The notes under the pieces were generated by a model. It saw nothing but the letters and a program-made list of their open reading frames with translations. It made no database searches and had not been told where the DNA came from. Positions 44,531 to 53,540 of a stretch of 64,000 nt of DNA are shown here, one piece after another; positions within the stretch are counted from its first letter, which is position 1; every line of letters starts with the position of its first letter. This DNA is from Rossellomorea sp. y25 (lineage in GTDB: Bacteria; Bacillota; Bacilli; Bacillales; Bacillaceae_B): positions 1,434,501 through 1,498,500 of the forward strand of contig NZ_CP145886.1 in assembly GCF_038049935.1 (NCBI RefSeq), written 5' to 3'. Both the position numbers and the translations under genes were made by a program.

Positions 44531-45542
44531 AGATCTCTGGAAGCAGCCACAGTTTCTCATTGGGTTCCTATTCATTACGGGCCTATTAGTGCTGAGTTTT
44601 TTGTATGAACCATTTATAGAAGAAAAGGTGAAGATGTATAGTTTCTTTAACTATAACGGCGAAACAGTGGGGCCGCCGTTCACACCGGCTGAGCTGCCTC
44701 CGTTCGGGTCAGATCGATTGGGTCTACCCTTATGGTCATATGTCATTCAGGGGGCGAAGTTTACCATCATCATTGGATTGATCATCAGCCTTCTTCAGGT
44801 GGTACTGGCTTTTTCATTATCAGTGATCTTTATAAACTTCTTTAAAAAAGTGCAAAGGGTATTTGAAGAGTTGGTAGAGTCCATGGTCTATATCCCCATG
44901 GCTGTCATCGCCTTCATGCTCCTTTCACCAATCAGTTTCGTCATCGATGAACCGGAAAAGGCATTTGTGAAAGTGATAAGTATTCAGATCTTCATCCTGA
45001 CGCTGATCGGCATTCCGCCATTGATTGTAGTCCTATCCAAAGAGATTAAGAAAGTGCTCCAGGAAGAGTTTGTCCTGAGTGCCAGAACGTTGGGAGCAAG
45101 TGGCTTATCTTTGTATCGGAGGCATATCCTGAGAAATTTATTCCCGCGTCTGATCTTGTTGTTTTTTCAGCGAAATGTGGCGGTACTGATATTATTTGCT
45201 CATCTCGGCTTTCTTGAGATTTTCCTGGGAGGGGCTGTAGAAAGGGAAATCATGATGGGAGTAACGCGATTGTTTTCTCTTTCCAATGAATGGGCAGGAA
45301 ATATCGGGAAAGCCTACTTTGAACTGATGGTGGCACCGTGGATTCTTTTTGTGCCCCTTATTGCATTATCATTCACTGTGCTTTCCTATAATCTTATGGC
45401 GACATCGCTTCAACGGGTACTGTTGGGTGACAAGGGGAGAGTGAAGAGAATCAGGAAAGGGGATGGGAAGCAGAGGGGATCTGTGGAGCGTGTGGAAGGT
45501 GAAATGTTTGTGATGGAGTCCGAGGAGACATATAGGGGGTAG
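44523..45542 (+). CDS. ABC permease of the oligopeptide/DppC type, orphan
   Basis: 339 aa. TM1, then a periplasmic-side segment with PPFGSDRLGLPLWSYVIQGAKFT, the DppC hallmark for the start of the core domain, and the EAA-like loop EFVLSARTLGASGLSLYRRHILRNLFP (~180-206). The charged tail after residue 300 (KGRVKRIRKGDGKQRG) is longer than usual. Partner of the preceding permease. No terminator is seen directly after it; a 21-bp-period repeat follows. Confidence 0.85.
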   Translation: MLKDLWKQPQFLIGFLFITGLLVLSFLYEPFIEEKVKMYSFFNYNGETVGPPFTPAELPPFGSDRLGLPLWSYVIQGAKFTIIIGLIISLLQVVLAFSLSVIFINFFKKVQRVFEELVESMVYIPMAVIAFMLLSPISFVIDEPEKAFVKVISIQIFILTLIGIPPLIVVLSKEIKKVLQEEFVLSARTLGASGLSLYRRHILRNLFPRLILLFFQRNVAVLILFAHLGFLEIFLGGAVEREIMMGVTRLFSLSNEWAGNIGKAYFELMVAPWILFVPLIALSFTVLSYNLMATSLQRVLLGDKGRVKRIRKGDGKQRGSVERVEGEMFVMESEETYRG

Positions 45543-45550
45543 GATGTGCG

Positions 45551-45615
45551 TTTGAAAATAAAAGTTGGGAATTTGAAAATAAAATCCCAAAATCCCCAAA
45601 TCCCAACAAATTTTG
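45551..45615. repeat. 21-bp-period tandem repeat, type 2
   Basis: TTTGAAAATAAAA occurs at 45551 and 45572, 21 bases apart; the third interval (AATCCCCAAATCCCAACAAA) is diverged. Same period as the TGGCACAACAAA arrays but with different core. The region 45543-45813 otherwise contains only a low-complexity open frame and the promoter region of the next gene. Confidence 0.6.
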
Positions 45616-45813
45616 TGTTTTTGGATAAAAACGGACTCTTTTTGGTAGAAAAACGCCAAAGGGGTCACCAATTATACCCTGTCATTCAAGCAAAAATACT
45701 ATTTCCTGTTAAGAAAACAGGACTTTCGTGGGATTTTGTCGTTTTAAATCGAATTTCTCCCTTTATCAATGTATAATTTAATTGATAAAAAAGTTTCATA
45801 AAGGGAGGATCCT

Positions 45814-46194
45814 ATGATGGGATGGGCAATCGCCATTTTATTTGGGACAGCAGTTGTGCTGCTCATTTTATCGTTTATTAAAACGACACAAACCAACTCG
45901 CAGCTTGAGCAACAGATAGAGCATGTATCGATTTCTGTGTTGAATGAGGTTCATGAACTGGAGAAGCAGTTACGAAATATTCAATTGGATGCCGAAATTA
46001 CAGCCCAGCAGGCAGGGGTTGCATTAGCGGGATCTGAGGAGCGCACCCTGCTGCGTGAGATGCTTGATTTGTATAAAAGGGGCTATTCCATTGAAAGCAT
46101 AGCGGGAAAAACAAAGCTGAAGCCTAATGAAGTAGAACATCTGCTTGCGCCATTTAGGGCCCAAAAGGCTGAAAGGGGCTTAGTAGCACAATGA
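45814..46194 (+). CDS. Membrane-anchored coiled-coil protein with helix-turn-helix-like tail
   Basis: 126 aa: one N-terminal membrane helix (~3-22), then a coiled coil (~28-70; QLEQQIEHVSISVLNEVHEL) and a C-terminal segment LLREMLDLYKRGYSIESIAGKTKLKPNEVEHLLAP that looks like a helix-turn-helix of the kind in DUF6115/resolvase-type proteins. GGGAGG upstream of ATG 45814/45817. Overlaps the next gene by four bases. Family not recognised. Confidence 0.75.
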   Translation: MMGWAIAILFGTAVVLLILSFIKTTQTNSQLEQQIEHVSISVLNEVHELEKQLRNIQLDAEITAQQAGVALAGSEERTLLREMLDLYKRGYSIESIAGKTKLKPNEVEHLLAPFRAQKAERGLVAQ

Positions 46195-46685
46195 GAGTGA
46201 CACCTAATTCATTGCGCAGTTTTGCTGCAGGTCTATTAATTGCAACCACTGTAATTGGGTCTGTATATATGTTTGGTCCTACTGAAGCCGAAAGCACAGG
46301 GAAAGCGGAAACCGTTAAAACGGAGAAACTCACAGAAGAAGAAATGGTAAAACAACTTACTTCCAATGGCTTTGTTATACATACCGAAGATGAATGGAAT
46401 AAGCAGCTCGCTGCCATGAACGAGAAGCAGGAAGAAGAAAAGGAAGACATTAAAGAGCGGAAAAACGATGACAGTGTCGTTTATCGTACAATGTTGACCG
46501 TGTCTACCGGAATGACCAGCATTGACGTCGGGAATGCCCTGGAGAACGCAAACATCATCAAAAGCGGCCTCGACTTCTACAAAGAAGTTGAAAAGCGCGG
46601 ACTTGAAAATGATTTGCGTCCGGGTACTTTCGAAGTGGAGAGCGGAATGACAACAGACGAAATCATTTCAACTATTTTCAAATAA
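46191..46685 (+). CDS. MltG/YceG-like small membrane protein
   Basis: 164 aa with an N-terminal membrane anchor (~9-28), a charged linker (EEEKEDIKERKNDDS) and a LysM-like/YceG-N-terminal segment (VVYRTMLTVSTGMTSIDVGNALENANIIKSGLDFY...LRPGTFEVESGMTTDEIISTIF). It lacks the catalytic transglycosylase core with Glu of full-length MltG, so it may only bind the wall or regulate. Four-base overlap with the preceding coiled-coil gene, suggesting they act together at the envelope. Confidence 0.78.
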   Translation: MRVTPNSLRSFAAGLLIATTVIGSVYMFGPTEAESTGKAETVKTEKLTEEEMVKQLTSNGFVIHTEDEWNKQLAAMNEKQEEEKEDIKERKNDDSVVYRTMLTVSTGMTSIDVGNALENANIIKSGLDFYKEVEKRGLENDLRPGTFEVESGMTTDEIISTIFK

Positions 46686-46691
46686 TGAGTA

Positions 46692-46723
46692 GTAGGGACA
46701 GGGGACTGTCCCTATTTCTTTTT
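46692..46723 (+). terminator. Intrinsic terminator
   Basis: TAGGGACA / TGTCCCTA stem then TTTCTTTTT. Confidence 0.8.
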
Positions 46724-46760
46724 GGTAGAGCCTGAGACAAGAGACCTGCGTCCCAAACAC

Positions 46761-47369
46761 TCAATAACAAATCCCCACACGAGTTCTGATATATCTATCA
46801 TCCTCGAGCTGTTGGTAGATAAAATCCCCGGTGTCATACATGGAGATGCTTTTTCCTTCAGGAGGCAGGACTTCCTTTTCCGTTCGGTATATTCCCAGTC
46901 TTTCTCCATCAGGTAAATAGGTTGGACAGACAATCGTCCAGTCCATCTCTGAGGCTTTTAAGATGAAATAGGCTCTTAAATGGTCTTCGGCAGCAGTTGT
47001 GCTTCTTCGTTTAGATTCACTTGACTGGAATCGAAATACTGCTGAATCTTTTCGGGATTGAAGGATCCCTGCGGTACCACAGGTAATGATTCTTTTCACT
47101 CCATGATATCTCATGGCTTTTAAGAGGTTGGGCATACTCCTTGTGAGTACGTCGTTTTTATCTGTATTCAAGCAGCTGATTACCGTGTCACAGCCTTCAA
47201 TGGTTCTCATCACATCTTCTTCGTTCAGTACATCGCCTACAATATCATTGCTGCACGCTTCTCTATCAGTTTCGCTCCTTATCAGACGGTTTACCTCATG
47301 TACAGATTTTACTTGTTGAAAGACAACAGAACCGACCCGCCCGGTGCTTCCGAATAAAGCGATTTTCAT
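46761..47369 (-). CDS. NAD(P)-binding Rossmann-fold protein (NmrA/YheG-like)
   Basis: About 202 aa from ATG 47369 (GGAGG eight bases upstream on the minus strand). N-terminal dinucleotide motif ALFGSTGRVG (residues 4-13) and later CDTVISCLNTDKND, ITCGTAGILQ and DWTIVCPTYLPDG are those of atypical SDR/NAD(P)H-binding proteins (YwnB/YheG type). Substrate unknown. Its place near bmrCD and sspB is consistent with yheG in B. subtilis. Monocistronic. Confidence 0.82.
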   Translation of the reverse strand: MKIALFGSTGRVGSVVFQQVKSVHEVNRLIRSETDREACSNDIVGDVLNEEDVMRTIEGCDTVISCLNTDKNDVLTRSMPNLLKAMRYHGVKRIITCGTAGILQSRKDSAVFRFQSSESKRRSTTAAEDHLRAYFILKASEMDWTIVCPTYLPDGERLGIYRTEKEVLPPEGKSISMYDTGDFIYQQLEDDRYIRTRVGICY

Positions 47370-47499
47370 CATTATGACCTCCAGTCTCACTATGGAAATA
47401 GTGTACCGCAAAATCGTTATTATTTACATGAATCTGCATCTCAGGTTACATACTAGGAAGGAGAAGAATAAAAAAAGTCTCGAATTGAAAACTTTTATG

Positions 47500-47528
47500 T
47501 TGACTTATTTCTTGTCTCGTTTTATGAT
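47500..47528 (+). promoter_or_regulatory. Sigma-A promoter of tcyABC
   Basis: TTGACT, 17-base spacer, TATGAT; 48 bases before tcyA. Confidence 0.75.
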
Positions 47529-47576
47529 GACAATCGTAACGAATTTAAATCCGATAAGAATAGTGGGGGTTATACG

Positions 47577-48401
47577 ATGCAAAAATGGAAATTATCCATC
47601 ATCATGCTAATAGCTTTATCCATGGTATTAGCTGCGTGTGGTCAATCTAATGATAAAGAAGAATCAAGTGGTGATTCTAAAGAAGACTCTAAAACATCAC
47701 TATACGACCAAGTCATGGAAGAAGGAGAATTACTTGTTGGAACGGAAGGTACATACCCTCCTTTCACATTCCACGACGAATCCGGGGAACTGACTGGATT
47801 TGATGTAGAGATTGCCCGTGAAGTAGCAAAGCGTCTGGGCGTTGAAGCGAAATTCCAGGAAACACAATGGGACGCGATGTTTGAAGGCTTGAACTCTAAG
47901 CGTTTTGACGTAATTGCAAACCAAGTGGGGATTCGTGAAGATCGCCAGGAGAAATATGATTTCTCAACACCATATATCGAATCAAGTGCAGTAGTGGTTG
48001 TATCCAAAGACAATAACGATGTGAAGACATTTGAAGATATTAAAGGATTAACTTCTGCTCAATCTCTGACAAGTAACTATAGAGATATCGCTGAAAAAAA
48101 TGGGGCGGAAATTCAGCCCGTTGAAGGCTTGGCACAATCTATCCAACTTCTTGAGCAAGGCAGAGTAGATGTAACTGTAAACGATAAAATTTCAATTCTT
48201 GACTATTTAAAGAAACAGCCGAACGCAAATGTCAAAATAGCTGCTGAAGCTGAAGAGGCCGGACAAAGTGGTCTGATGTTCCGTAAAGGAAACGACAAGT
48301 TAGTAGAAGAAGTTAACAAAGCGTTAGAGGAAATGAAGAAAGACGGTACGTACAAAGAGATTTCTGAGAAATGGTTCGGAGAAGATGTATCTCCTAAGTA
48401 G
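47577..48401 (+). CDS. tcyA: Amino-acid (cystine) ABC transporter substrate-binding lipoprotein
   Basis: 274 aa. Lipobox LAACG (Cys21) after a hydrophobic signal, then family-3 solute-binding protein with [34 protein letters not shown] and the Arg-Asp ligand pair region ([21 protein letters not shown]). Sequence and gene order fit the cystine system TcyABC of B. subtilis, and other polar amino acids are possible. The Ser/Asp/Glu-rich linker after the lipobox is common. GGGGGT precedes ATG 47577. Confidence 0.88.
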   Translation: MQKWKLSIIMLIALSMVLAACGQSNDKEESSGDSKEDSKTSLYDQVMEEGELLVGTEGTYPPFTFHDESGELTGFDVEIAREVAKRLGVEAKFQETQWDAMFEGLNSKRFDVIANQVGIREDRQEKYDFSTPYIESSAVVVVSKDNNDVKTFEDIKGLTSAQSLTSNYRDIAEKNGAEIQPVEGLAQSIQLLEQGRVDVTVNDKISILDYLKKQPNANVKIAAEAEEAGQSGLMFRKGNDKLVEEVNKALEEMKKDGTYKEISEKWFGEDVSPK

Positions 48402-49080
48402 TATCTACCAGGATCCCGAAGCAATGATTGATATACTACAAAGCTCCCTGCTTCCAATGCTAGAGGGAGCTTTGTATTATTCTATCCCTCTGACGCTGAT
48501 TTCTTTTGCTTTAGGAATGATCCTGGCCGTCCTTACTGCACTTGCCCGTTTGTCCAATGTATCGATTTTAAGAGGAATTGCCCGATTTTATGTATCTGCC
48601 ATTAGGGGAACACCATTACTTGTTCAATTGTTCATTATTTTCTACGGCTTACCGACACTTGGAATAAAGTTTGATCCGTTCCCGTCTGCCATCATTGCTT
48701 TCTCATTAAATAAAGGTGCCTACTCCTCTGAAATCGTCCGTGCAGCGATTCAATCGATTCCCAAGGGTCAATGGGAAGCAGGCTATTCCATCGGTATGAC
48801 GTATTCACAAGCTTTAAAGAGAATCATCCTGCCCCAAGCTACTCGTGTATCCATCCCGCCGTTATCGAATTCATTCATTAGTCTGGTGAAGGACACGTCG
48901 CTGGCTTCATTGATTCTTGTAACAGAAATGTTCAGAAAAGCACAGGAGATTGCTGCGACCAACTATGAGTTCCTGCTTATGTACATGGAAGCTGCCCTCT
49001 TGTACTGGATCATTTGCTTTATCTTATCCATCATTCAAGGCCGTATCGAGACACGACTAGATCGATATATTGCCAAGTAA
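48385..49080 (+). CDS. tcyB: Amino-acid (cystine) ABC transporter permease
   Basis: About 231 aa with five membrane helices and the His/Glu-permease signature [25 protein letters not shown] (~130-154). Start uncertain: ATG 48385 overlaps the tcyA stop by 17 bases, while ATG 48424 ([13 protein letters not shown]) agrees better with relatives. Between the binding protein and ATPase of one operon. Confidence 0.9.
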   Translation: MYLLSSIYQDPEAMIDILQSSLLPMLEGALYYSIPLTLISFALGMILAVLTALARLSNVSILRGIARFYVSAIRGTPLLVQLFIIFYGLPTLGIKFDPFPSAIIAFSLNKGAYSSEIVRAAIQSIPKGQWEAGYSIGMTYSQALKRIILPQATRVSIPPLSNSFISLVKDTSLASLILVTEMFRKAQEIAATNYEFLLMYMEAALLYWIICFILSIIQGRIETRLDRYIAK

Positions 49081-49113
49081 TTATATGCCGCAACAAATTA
49101 AAGGAGATTGAAT

Positions 49114-49848
49114 ATGATTTCCATCAAAGGATTAACGAAACGATTTGATCAATTAGAAGTGTTAAAGGGAATGAATGTTGAGGTGAATAAAGGACAGGTA
49201 ATCGTCCTGATCGGCCCTTCAGGTTCTGGGAAAACAACCTTCCTGCGTTGTTTGAATGCCCTCGAAATCCCTAATGACGGAACCGTTTCAATAGGCGGTA
49301 CCTCCGTTGATTTCAATAAAAAAGTATCCAAGCAAGAGCTTATTAAACTAAGAAGAAAGACAGGGATGGTGTTCCAAAACTACAATTTGTTCCCTCACAT
49401 GACAGCCCTGGAAAACGTCATGGAAGGACCTACTATTGTACAGAGGCGTAACAAGTCTGAAACTAGGGAAAAAGCCATCAGACTGCTTAAAAAAGTAGGA
49501 TTGGGTGACAAAGTTGACTACTATCCGTTCCAGCTTTCAGGTGGACAGCAGCAAAGGGTCGGAATCGCAAGAGCACTCGCTATCGAGCCGGAAGTGATGC
49601 TCTTCGATGAACCCACCTCTGCACTCGATCCTGAACTGGTAGGAGAAGTTCTGAAGGTAATGAAGGATCTTGCCGAAGAAGGGATGACCATGGTTGTCGT
49701 TACTCACGAAATGAGATTCGCGAAAGAAGCAGCCGATAAGGTCATCTTCATGGATGGCGGATATATCGTAGAAGAAGGCACGCCACAGGAGGTCTTCGAA
49801 AACCCTACGAATGAACGTACGAAACAATTCCTGAATTTAATACAATAG
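49114..49848 (+). CDS. tcyC: Amino-acid (cystine) ABC transporter ATP-binding protein
   Basis: 244 aa from ATG 49114 (AAGGAGA six bases upstream). Walker [11 protein letters not shown]-loop [21 protein letters not shown], signature [15 protein letters not shown], Walker [16 protein letters not shown]-loop VTHEM: a complete GlnQ/HisP-type ATPase. Powers uptake through TcyAB. Confidence 0.93.
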   Translation: MISIKGLTKRFDQLEVLKGMNVEVNKGQVIVLIGPSGSGKTTFLRCLNALEIPNDGTVSIGGTSVDFNKKVSKQELIKLRRKTGMVFQNYNLFPHMTALENVMEGPTIVQRRNKSETREKAIRLLKKVGLGDKVDYYPFQLSGGQQQRVGIARALAIEPEVMLFDEPTSALDPELVGEVLKVMKDLAEEGMTMVVVTHEMRFAKEAADKVIFMDGGYIVEEGTPQEVFENPTNERTKQFLNLIQ

Positions 49849-49852
49849 AGTG

Positions 49853-49890
49853 TAAAAGATGAATGGGACAGATGCTCATTCATCTTTTTT
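49853..49890 (+). terminator. Terminator of tcyABC
   Basis: AAAAGATGAATG / CATTCATCTTTTTT stem. Confidence 0.88.
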
Positions 49891-50031
49891 ATATTCATGA
49901 AGGAACACCTCAACGTTACAATTTCTAAGAATAAATTGATGAGTCTCAAATAAACTTCTCAGAAAAAGGTTAGTTCACCAGGATTAGTGGAAATATGGTA
50001 ATAACAAGATCAAAACAAGGGAGGAACCAGA

Positions 50032-51417
50032 ATGGAATATCGTATTGAACGTGACACAATCGGAGAAATGAAGGTGCCGAAAGAAAAATATTGGGGTGCC
50101 CAGACTCAACGGAGTAAAGAAAACTTCCAAATCGGTACAGAGAAAATGCCCATTGAGGTTACATATGCCTTCGCCCAGCTAAAGAAAGCGGCTGCGGTTG
50201 TTAACCATTCACTTGGAAAGCTTTCAGAAGCGAAACAGCAGGCGATCAGTACAGCATGTGATGAAATACTGGAAGGAACATGGGATGATCATTTCCCGCT
50301 TGTCGTATGGCAAACAGGTAGCGGTACTCAATCCAATATGAATGTAAATGAAGTAATTGCCTTTCGTGCGAATGAAATCCTTGAAGAAAAAAGTGTGGAT
50401 GAAAAAGTTCATCCCAACGATGATGTGAACATGTCCCAAAGTTCCAATGATACATTTCCGACAGCGATGCATATCGCAGCTTATCAGGAAATCGAATCAA
50501 AGCTATTTCCGATCCTTCAGGAATTTACCTCGACACTGAAAGAAAAAGAAAACCAATTTCAATCCATCATTAAAATAGGCCGTACCCATCTTCAAGATGC
50601 AACACCATTGACGCTGGGACAGGAAATCAGCGGTTGGCGGGCCATGATGGAAAGATCCTATAGCATGCTAAGAGAAAGCGTTCATCGATTAGTCAATCTG
50701 GCTATAGGGGGAACGGCTGTAGGGACGGGGATTAACGCCGATCCAAAATTCGGCGACAAAGTGGCAAGACAATTAGAAAATCAAACAGGCATCAAGTTTG
50801 TCTCATCTGATAATAAGTTTCATGCCTTAACGTCCCATGATGAAATCGTGTACGTACATGGTGCTGTAAAGGCCCTCGCTGCTGATATTATGAAAATAGC
50901 GAATGATGTAAGGTGGTTAGCGAGCGGTCCCAGAAGTGGAATCGGAGAAATTACGATACCTGCGAATGAACCAGGAAGTTCAATCATGCCAGGTAAAGTG
51001 AATCCGACCCAAAGTGAAGCAGTGACGATGGTAGTGACACAAGTTTTCGGAAATGATGCGGCTATAGGGTTTGCCGCAAGTCAAGGTAACTTCGAGCTTA
51101 ATGTATTTAAACCAGTCATCATCTATAATATGCTGCAATCCGTACGCCTGCTTACAGATGGCATAAAGTCATTTAACGATAAGTGTGTGAAAGGACTTGA
51201 AGCGAACGTAGAGGTAATAGAAGACTTTGTTCAAAGGTCCCTTATGCTGGTAACGGCATTAAATCCTCATATCGGGTATGAAAAAGCGGCTGAAATTGCT
51301 AAGAAAGCTCACAATAATGGCTCTACATTAAAGGAAGCAGCCATAGAATCTGGCTACTTAACAGAAGAGCAATATGACGAATGGATCGATCCCGCGAACA
51401 TGGTTCATAATAAATAA
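50032..51417 (+). CDS. fumC: Fumarate hydratase, class II
   Basis: 461 aa, the usual length. Catalyses fumarate + water to malate in the TCA cycle; homotetramer without Fe-S. Superfamily signature [11 protein letters not shown] (~316-326) with the catalytic Ser loop, [15 protein letters not shown] (~94-108), [23 protein letters not shown] (~128-150) and the catalytic His in [16 protein letters not shown] (~184-199). GGGAGG upstream of ATG 50032. Monocistronic (citG in older B. subtilis usage). Confidence 0.97.
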   Translation: MEYRIERDTIGEMKVPKEKYWGAQTQRSKENFQIGTEKMPIEVTYAFAQLKKAAAVVNHSLGKLSEAKQQAISTACDEILEGTWDDHFPLVVWQTGSGTQSNMNVNEVIAFRANEILEEKSVDEKVHPNDDVNMSQSSNDTFPTAMHIAAYQEIESKLFPILQEFTSTLKEKENQFQSIIKIGRTHLQDATPLTLGQEISGWRAMMERSYSMLRESVHRLVNLAIGGTAVGTGINADPKFGDKVARQLENQTGIKFVSSDNKFHALTSHDEIVYVHGAVKALAADIMKIANDVRWLASGPRSGIGEITIPANEPGSSIMPGKVNPTQSEAVTMVVTQVFGNDAAIGFAASQGNFELNVFKPVIIYNMLQSVRLLTDGIKSFNDKCVKGLEANVEVIEDFVQRSLMLVTALNPHIGYEKAAEIAKKAHNNGSTLKEAAIESGYLTEEQYDEWIDPANMVHNK

Positions 51418-51420
51418 CAG

Positions 51421-51457
51421 GAAGAACTGGCTCTAATAAAATGGGCCAGTTCTTTTC
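51421..51457 (+). terminator. Terminator of fumC
   Basis: GAAGAACTGGC / GCCAGTTCTTTTC stem with T tail. Confidence 0.85.
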
Positions 51458-51478
51458 ATAACGCCAAACAGACATAAT

Positions 51479-51507
51479 TAAAACCCCCAGTCAAAAACCG
51501 GGGGCTT
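51479..51507 (-). terminator. Terminator of the SASP gene
   Basis: Minus strand: AAGCCCCCGG-TTTTTGACT-GGGGGTTTT. Confidence 0.85.
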
Positions 51508-51531
51508 GATCCATTCATATGAAATTGCTAA

Positions 51532-51750
51532 TTATTGTTGGTACCCGCCACCGATTTGTTGTTCAGCCATTTGAACTAGGCGTTTAGTGATTTCTCCACC
51601 TACAGAACCGTTAGCACGAGCTGTTGCATCTGGCCCTAATTGTACGCCAAATTCAGAAGCGATTTCGTACTTCATTTGGTCGATTGCTTGTTGAGCTCCT
51701 GGAGCTACTAATTGGTTAGATGAATTGCTGCGAGATTGTTGCTGTTGCAT
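51532..51750 (-). CDS. sspB: Alpha/beta-type small acid-soluble spore protein
   Basis: 72 aa, normal length. DNA-binding protein that coats the spore chromosome and protects it against UV. GPR protease site YEIASEFGV (~28-36) and the C-terminal signature [19 protein letters not shown] (~48-66) are conserved. GGAGATGACAGATT upstream. Located as B. subtilis sspB, between the bmr region and yheE/yheD; another alpha/beta family name would fit equally. Its leader holds the tRNA-like cloverleaf reported below and a CATACTA box (51838-51844) that equals the sigma-G -10 consensus. Confidence 0.95.
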   Translation of the reverse strand: MQQQQSRSNSSNQLVAPGAQQAIDQMKYEIASEFGVQLGPDATARANGSVGGEITKRLVQMAEQQIGGGYQQ

Positions 51751-51784
51751 AATCTGTCATCTCCTTAAAATGTATAAGTTTTTT

Positions 51785-51854
51785 TGGTTGGGTTAGCTGG
51801 ATTTGCACCAGCCCGCTATTCCATGAGCGACCATCTTTAGTATGGTGTAACCCA
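51785..51854 (-). other. tRNA-like cloverleaf upstream of the SASP gene
   Basis: Minus strand: acceptor TGGGTTA pairs with TAACCCA (7 of 7), followed by A and CCA; D-like arm CCAT-ACTAAAG-ATGG; anticodon-like arm CGCT-CATGGAAT-AGCG; T-like arm GCTGG-TGCAAAT-CCAGC. All stems are perfect. It is not canonical: eight-base anticodon-like loop, no GG in the D loop, TGC for TTC in the T loop and one-base variable region. If the central triplet is GGA it would be Ser, but the long variable arm of tRNA-Ser is absent. Located 34 bases before the SASP start. Confidence 0.5.
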
Positions 51855-52044
51855 TCGTGTTGGGTGTAAGAAGGCTTGTTGCTGCCTTGTTACTAGGTAT
51901 TATGGTTTTTCCGGGGAATTATATTCAAAGTGAGGACAGGGAATTTATTCCTGTTAAATACCTATAATTTTTCTACATAAATCATCATGAATGTAAAAAG
52001 GATAACACTATACAATGATTAGATTGAAAGTATGGTGACACAGC

Positions 52045-52296
52045 ATGAAAGCTTGCGCATTATGTAATGGAATCGTTGAATATAGGGGGCTTTGCAAGAA
52101 GTGTGGTGACTCTACAACGGATCAGGGAAGATATTATGATTTTTACGATGAGTACAGTGCGTATATGGATATACAGCATGTTCAATTAGCCGATGGCATA
52201 CCAAATAGCAGCTGCTCGGATACTTGCCTGCATCTGTTTACATGTGTACGATGTGGGGAAGAAGAGGGGAAAAGCATTGATTTGACAGAGTTTTAA
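52045..52296 (+). CDS. Small Cys-rich (zinc-ribbon-like) protein
   Basis: 83 aa. N-terminal CALC (4-7) and CKKC (17-20) form a probable zinc ribbon; C-terminal CSDTC and CVRC add four more cysteines. Between them is an acidic, aromatic stretch (YYDFYDEYSAYMDIQ). The ribosome site is modest (GGTGA six bases upstream). Terminator shared with msmX. Family not recognised; the conserved Cys spacing argues for a real gene. Confidence 0.7.
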   Translation: MKACALCNGIVEYRGLCKKCGDSTTDQGRYYDFYDEYSAYMDIQHVQLADGIPNSSCSDTCLHLFTCVRCGEEEGKSIDLTEF

Positions 52297-52303
52297 ACGA
52301 TAT

Positions 52304-52341
52304 AAAAAATGCCGCACTCGTAGATGAGTGCGGCATTTTTA
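52304..52341. terminator. Bidirectional terminator
   Basis: AAAAAATGCCGCACTC / GAGTGCGGCATTTTT between convergent genes. Confidence 0.92.
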
Positions 52342-52346
52342 TGTTC

Positions 52347-53444
52347 TTATCGGATTCTTGACTCAGTTTCTGAATCAAAGAAGTGGGCTTTGTTCATGTC
52401 AAAAGCAAGTTCAATCGTTTGACCAGCCACGATATCTGTACGGGAATCAACGCGGGCTACAAATTCTTGTCCTTCTAATTGAGAGTAAAGCATTGTTTCA
52501 GCACCTGTCAATTCAGATACTTCAATTTTCGCCGTGATTTTGGCACCTTCAGCAGTATCTAAGAAAAGGGGCTCATCATGAATATCTTCAGGACGCACTC
52601 CCAGGACGATGCTCTTGCCTACATGACCTTGCTCGCGAAGTACTTTCATTTTTCCTTCAGGTACCGATACCTTAGCATTGCCGATAACGAATTTCCCCTC
52701 TTCAAGGGATCCGTGGAAGAAGTTCATAGCAGGTGATCCAATGAATCCGCCTACGAAAACATTTTCAGGCTTATCGTATACTTCTTTAGGAGAACCAACT
52801 TGTTGAATGACTCCATCCTTCATGACAACGATACGTGTTGCCATTGTCATGGCTTCTGTTTGGTCATGTGTTACGTAGATCGTTGTAGTTTGTAAACGTT
52901 GGTGAAGCTTGGCGATTTCTGCACGCATTTGCACACGAAGCTTAGCATCAAGGTTGGATAATGGCTCATCCATTAAGAACACTTTCGCATCACGGACGAT
53001 GGCACGGCCAAGTGCTACACGCTGACGCTGACCACCTGATAGTGCTTTCGGTTTACGATCAAGCAGTGCTTCAAGGCCAAGGATCTTAGCCGCTTCTTGA
53101 ACACGACGGTCAATTTCCTGTTTATCGAACTTACGTAATTTAAGGCCAAATGCCATATTATCATATACGCTCATATGTGGGTAAAGGGCATAGTTCTGGA
53201 AAACCATGGCGATGTCACGGTCTTTTGGCGCCACATCATTCACGCGTTTTCCGTCAATGGAGAAATTTCCTTTTGAAATTTCTTCAAGTCCTGCAATCAT
53301 GCGCAGGGTAGTTGATTTTCCGCAACCCGATGGTCCAACAAATACGATAAATTCTTTATCTTGAATGTGAAGGTTAAAGTCATTTACTGCCGTTACCTTC
53401 CCATCATAAATTTTGTGGATATGATCTAATTTTAATTCAGCCAT
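52347..53444 (-). CDS. msmX: Multi-sugar ABC transporter ATPase (MsmX/UgpC type)
   Basis: 365 aa. NBD (~1-235) with Walker A GPSGCGKST, signature LSGGQRQRVALGRAI, Walker B FLMDEPLSNLDAKLR and H-loop THDQTEAMTM; C-terminal TOBE/MOP domain (~240-365) with VLGVRPEDIH. In Bacillus MsmX is an orphan ATPase shared by several carbohydrate importers, and no permease or binding protein is nearby, which fits. GGAGGAGAAAG before ATG 53444. A cre-like site lies just upstream. Confidence 0.93.
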   Translation of the reverse strand: MAELKLDHIHKIYDGKVTAVNDFNLHIQDKEFIVFVGPSGCGKSTTLRMIAGLEEISKGNFSIDGKRVNDVAPKDRDIAMVFQNYALYPHMSVYDNMAFGLKLRKFDKQEIDRRVQEAAKILGLEALLDRKPKALSGGQRQRVALGRAIVRDAKVFLMDEPLSNLDAKLRVQMRAEIAKLHQRLQTTTIYVTHDQTEAMTMATRIVVMKDGVIQQVGSPKEVYDKPENVFVGGFIGSPAMNFFHGSLEEGKFVIGNAKVSVPEGKMKVLREQGHVGKSIVLGVRPEDIHDEPLFLDTAEGAKITAKIEVSELTGAETMLYSQLEGQEFVARVDSRTDIVAGQTIELAFDMNKAHFFDSETESRIR

Positions 53445-53464
53445 TTTCTTTCTCCTCCTTGAAA

Positions 53465-53478
53465 TGCAATCGTTTTCA
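53465..53478 (-). promoter_or_regulatory. cre-like site before msmX
   Basis: Minus strand TGAAAACGATTGCA differs from the cre consensus TGWAANCGNTNWCA at one position. Points to CcpA control. Confidence 0.5.
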
Positions 53479-53540
53479 TCTATAGCTTCATTGTAGAGAA
53501 AGCGGATTCAAAACGATATGGTCAACCTGCACAAAGTTCC

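Noticed and set aside
45546..45776. 76-codon GTG frame after the orphan permeases
   Set aside because: Its first 25 codons are the 21-bp repeat, the composition is low-complexity, and there is no ribosome site placed for the GTG.
51785..51854. A normal functional tRNA-Ser(GGA) gene
   Set aside because: No long variable arm, wrong anticodon-loop length and non-canonical D and T loops; only a tRNA-like element can be claimed.
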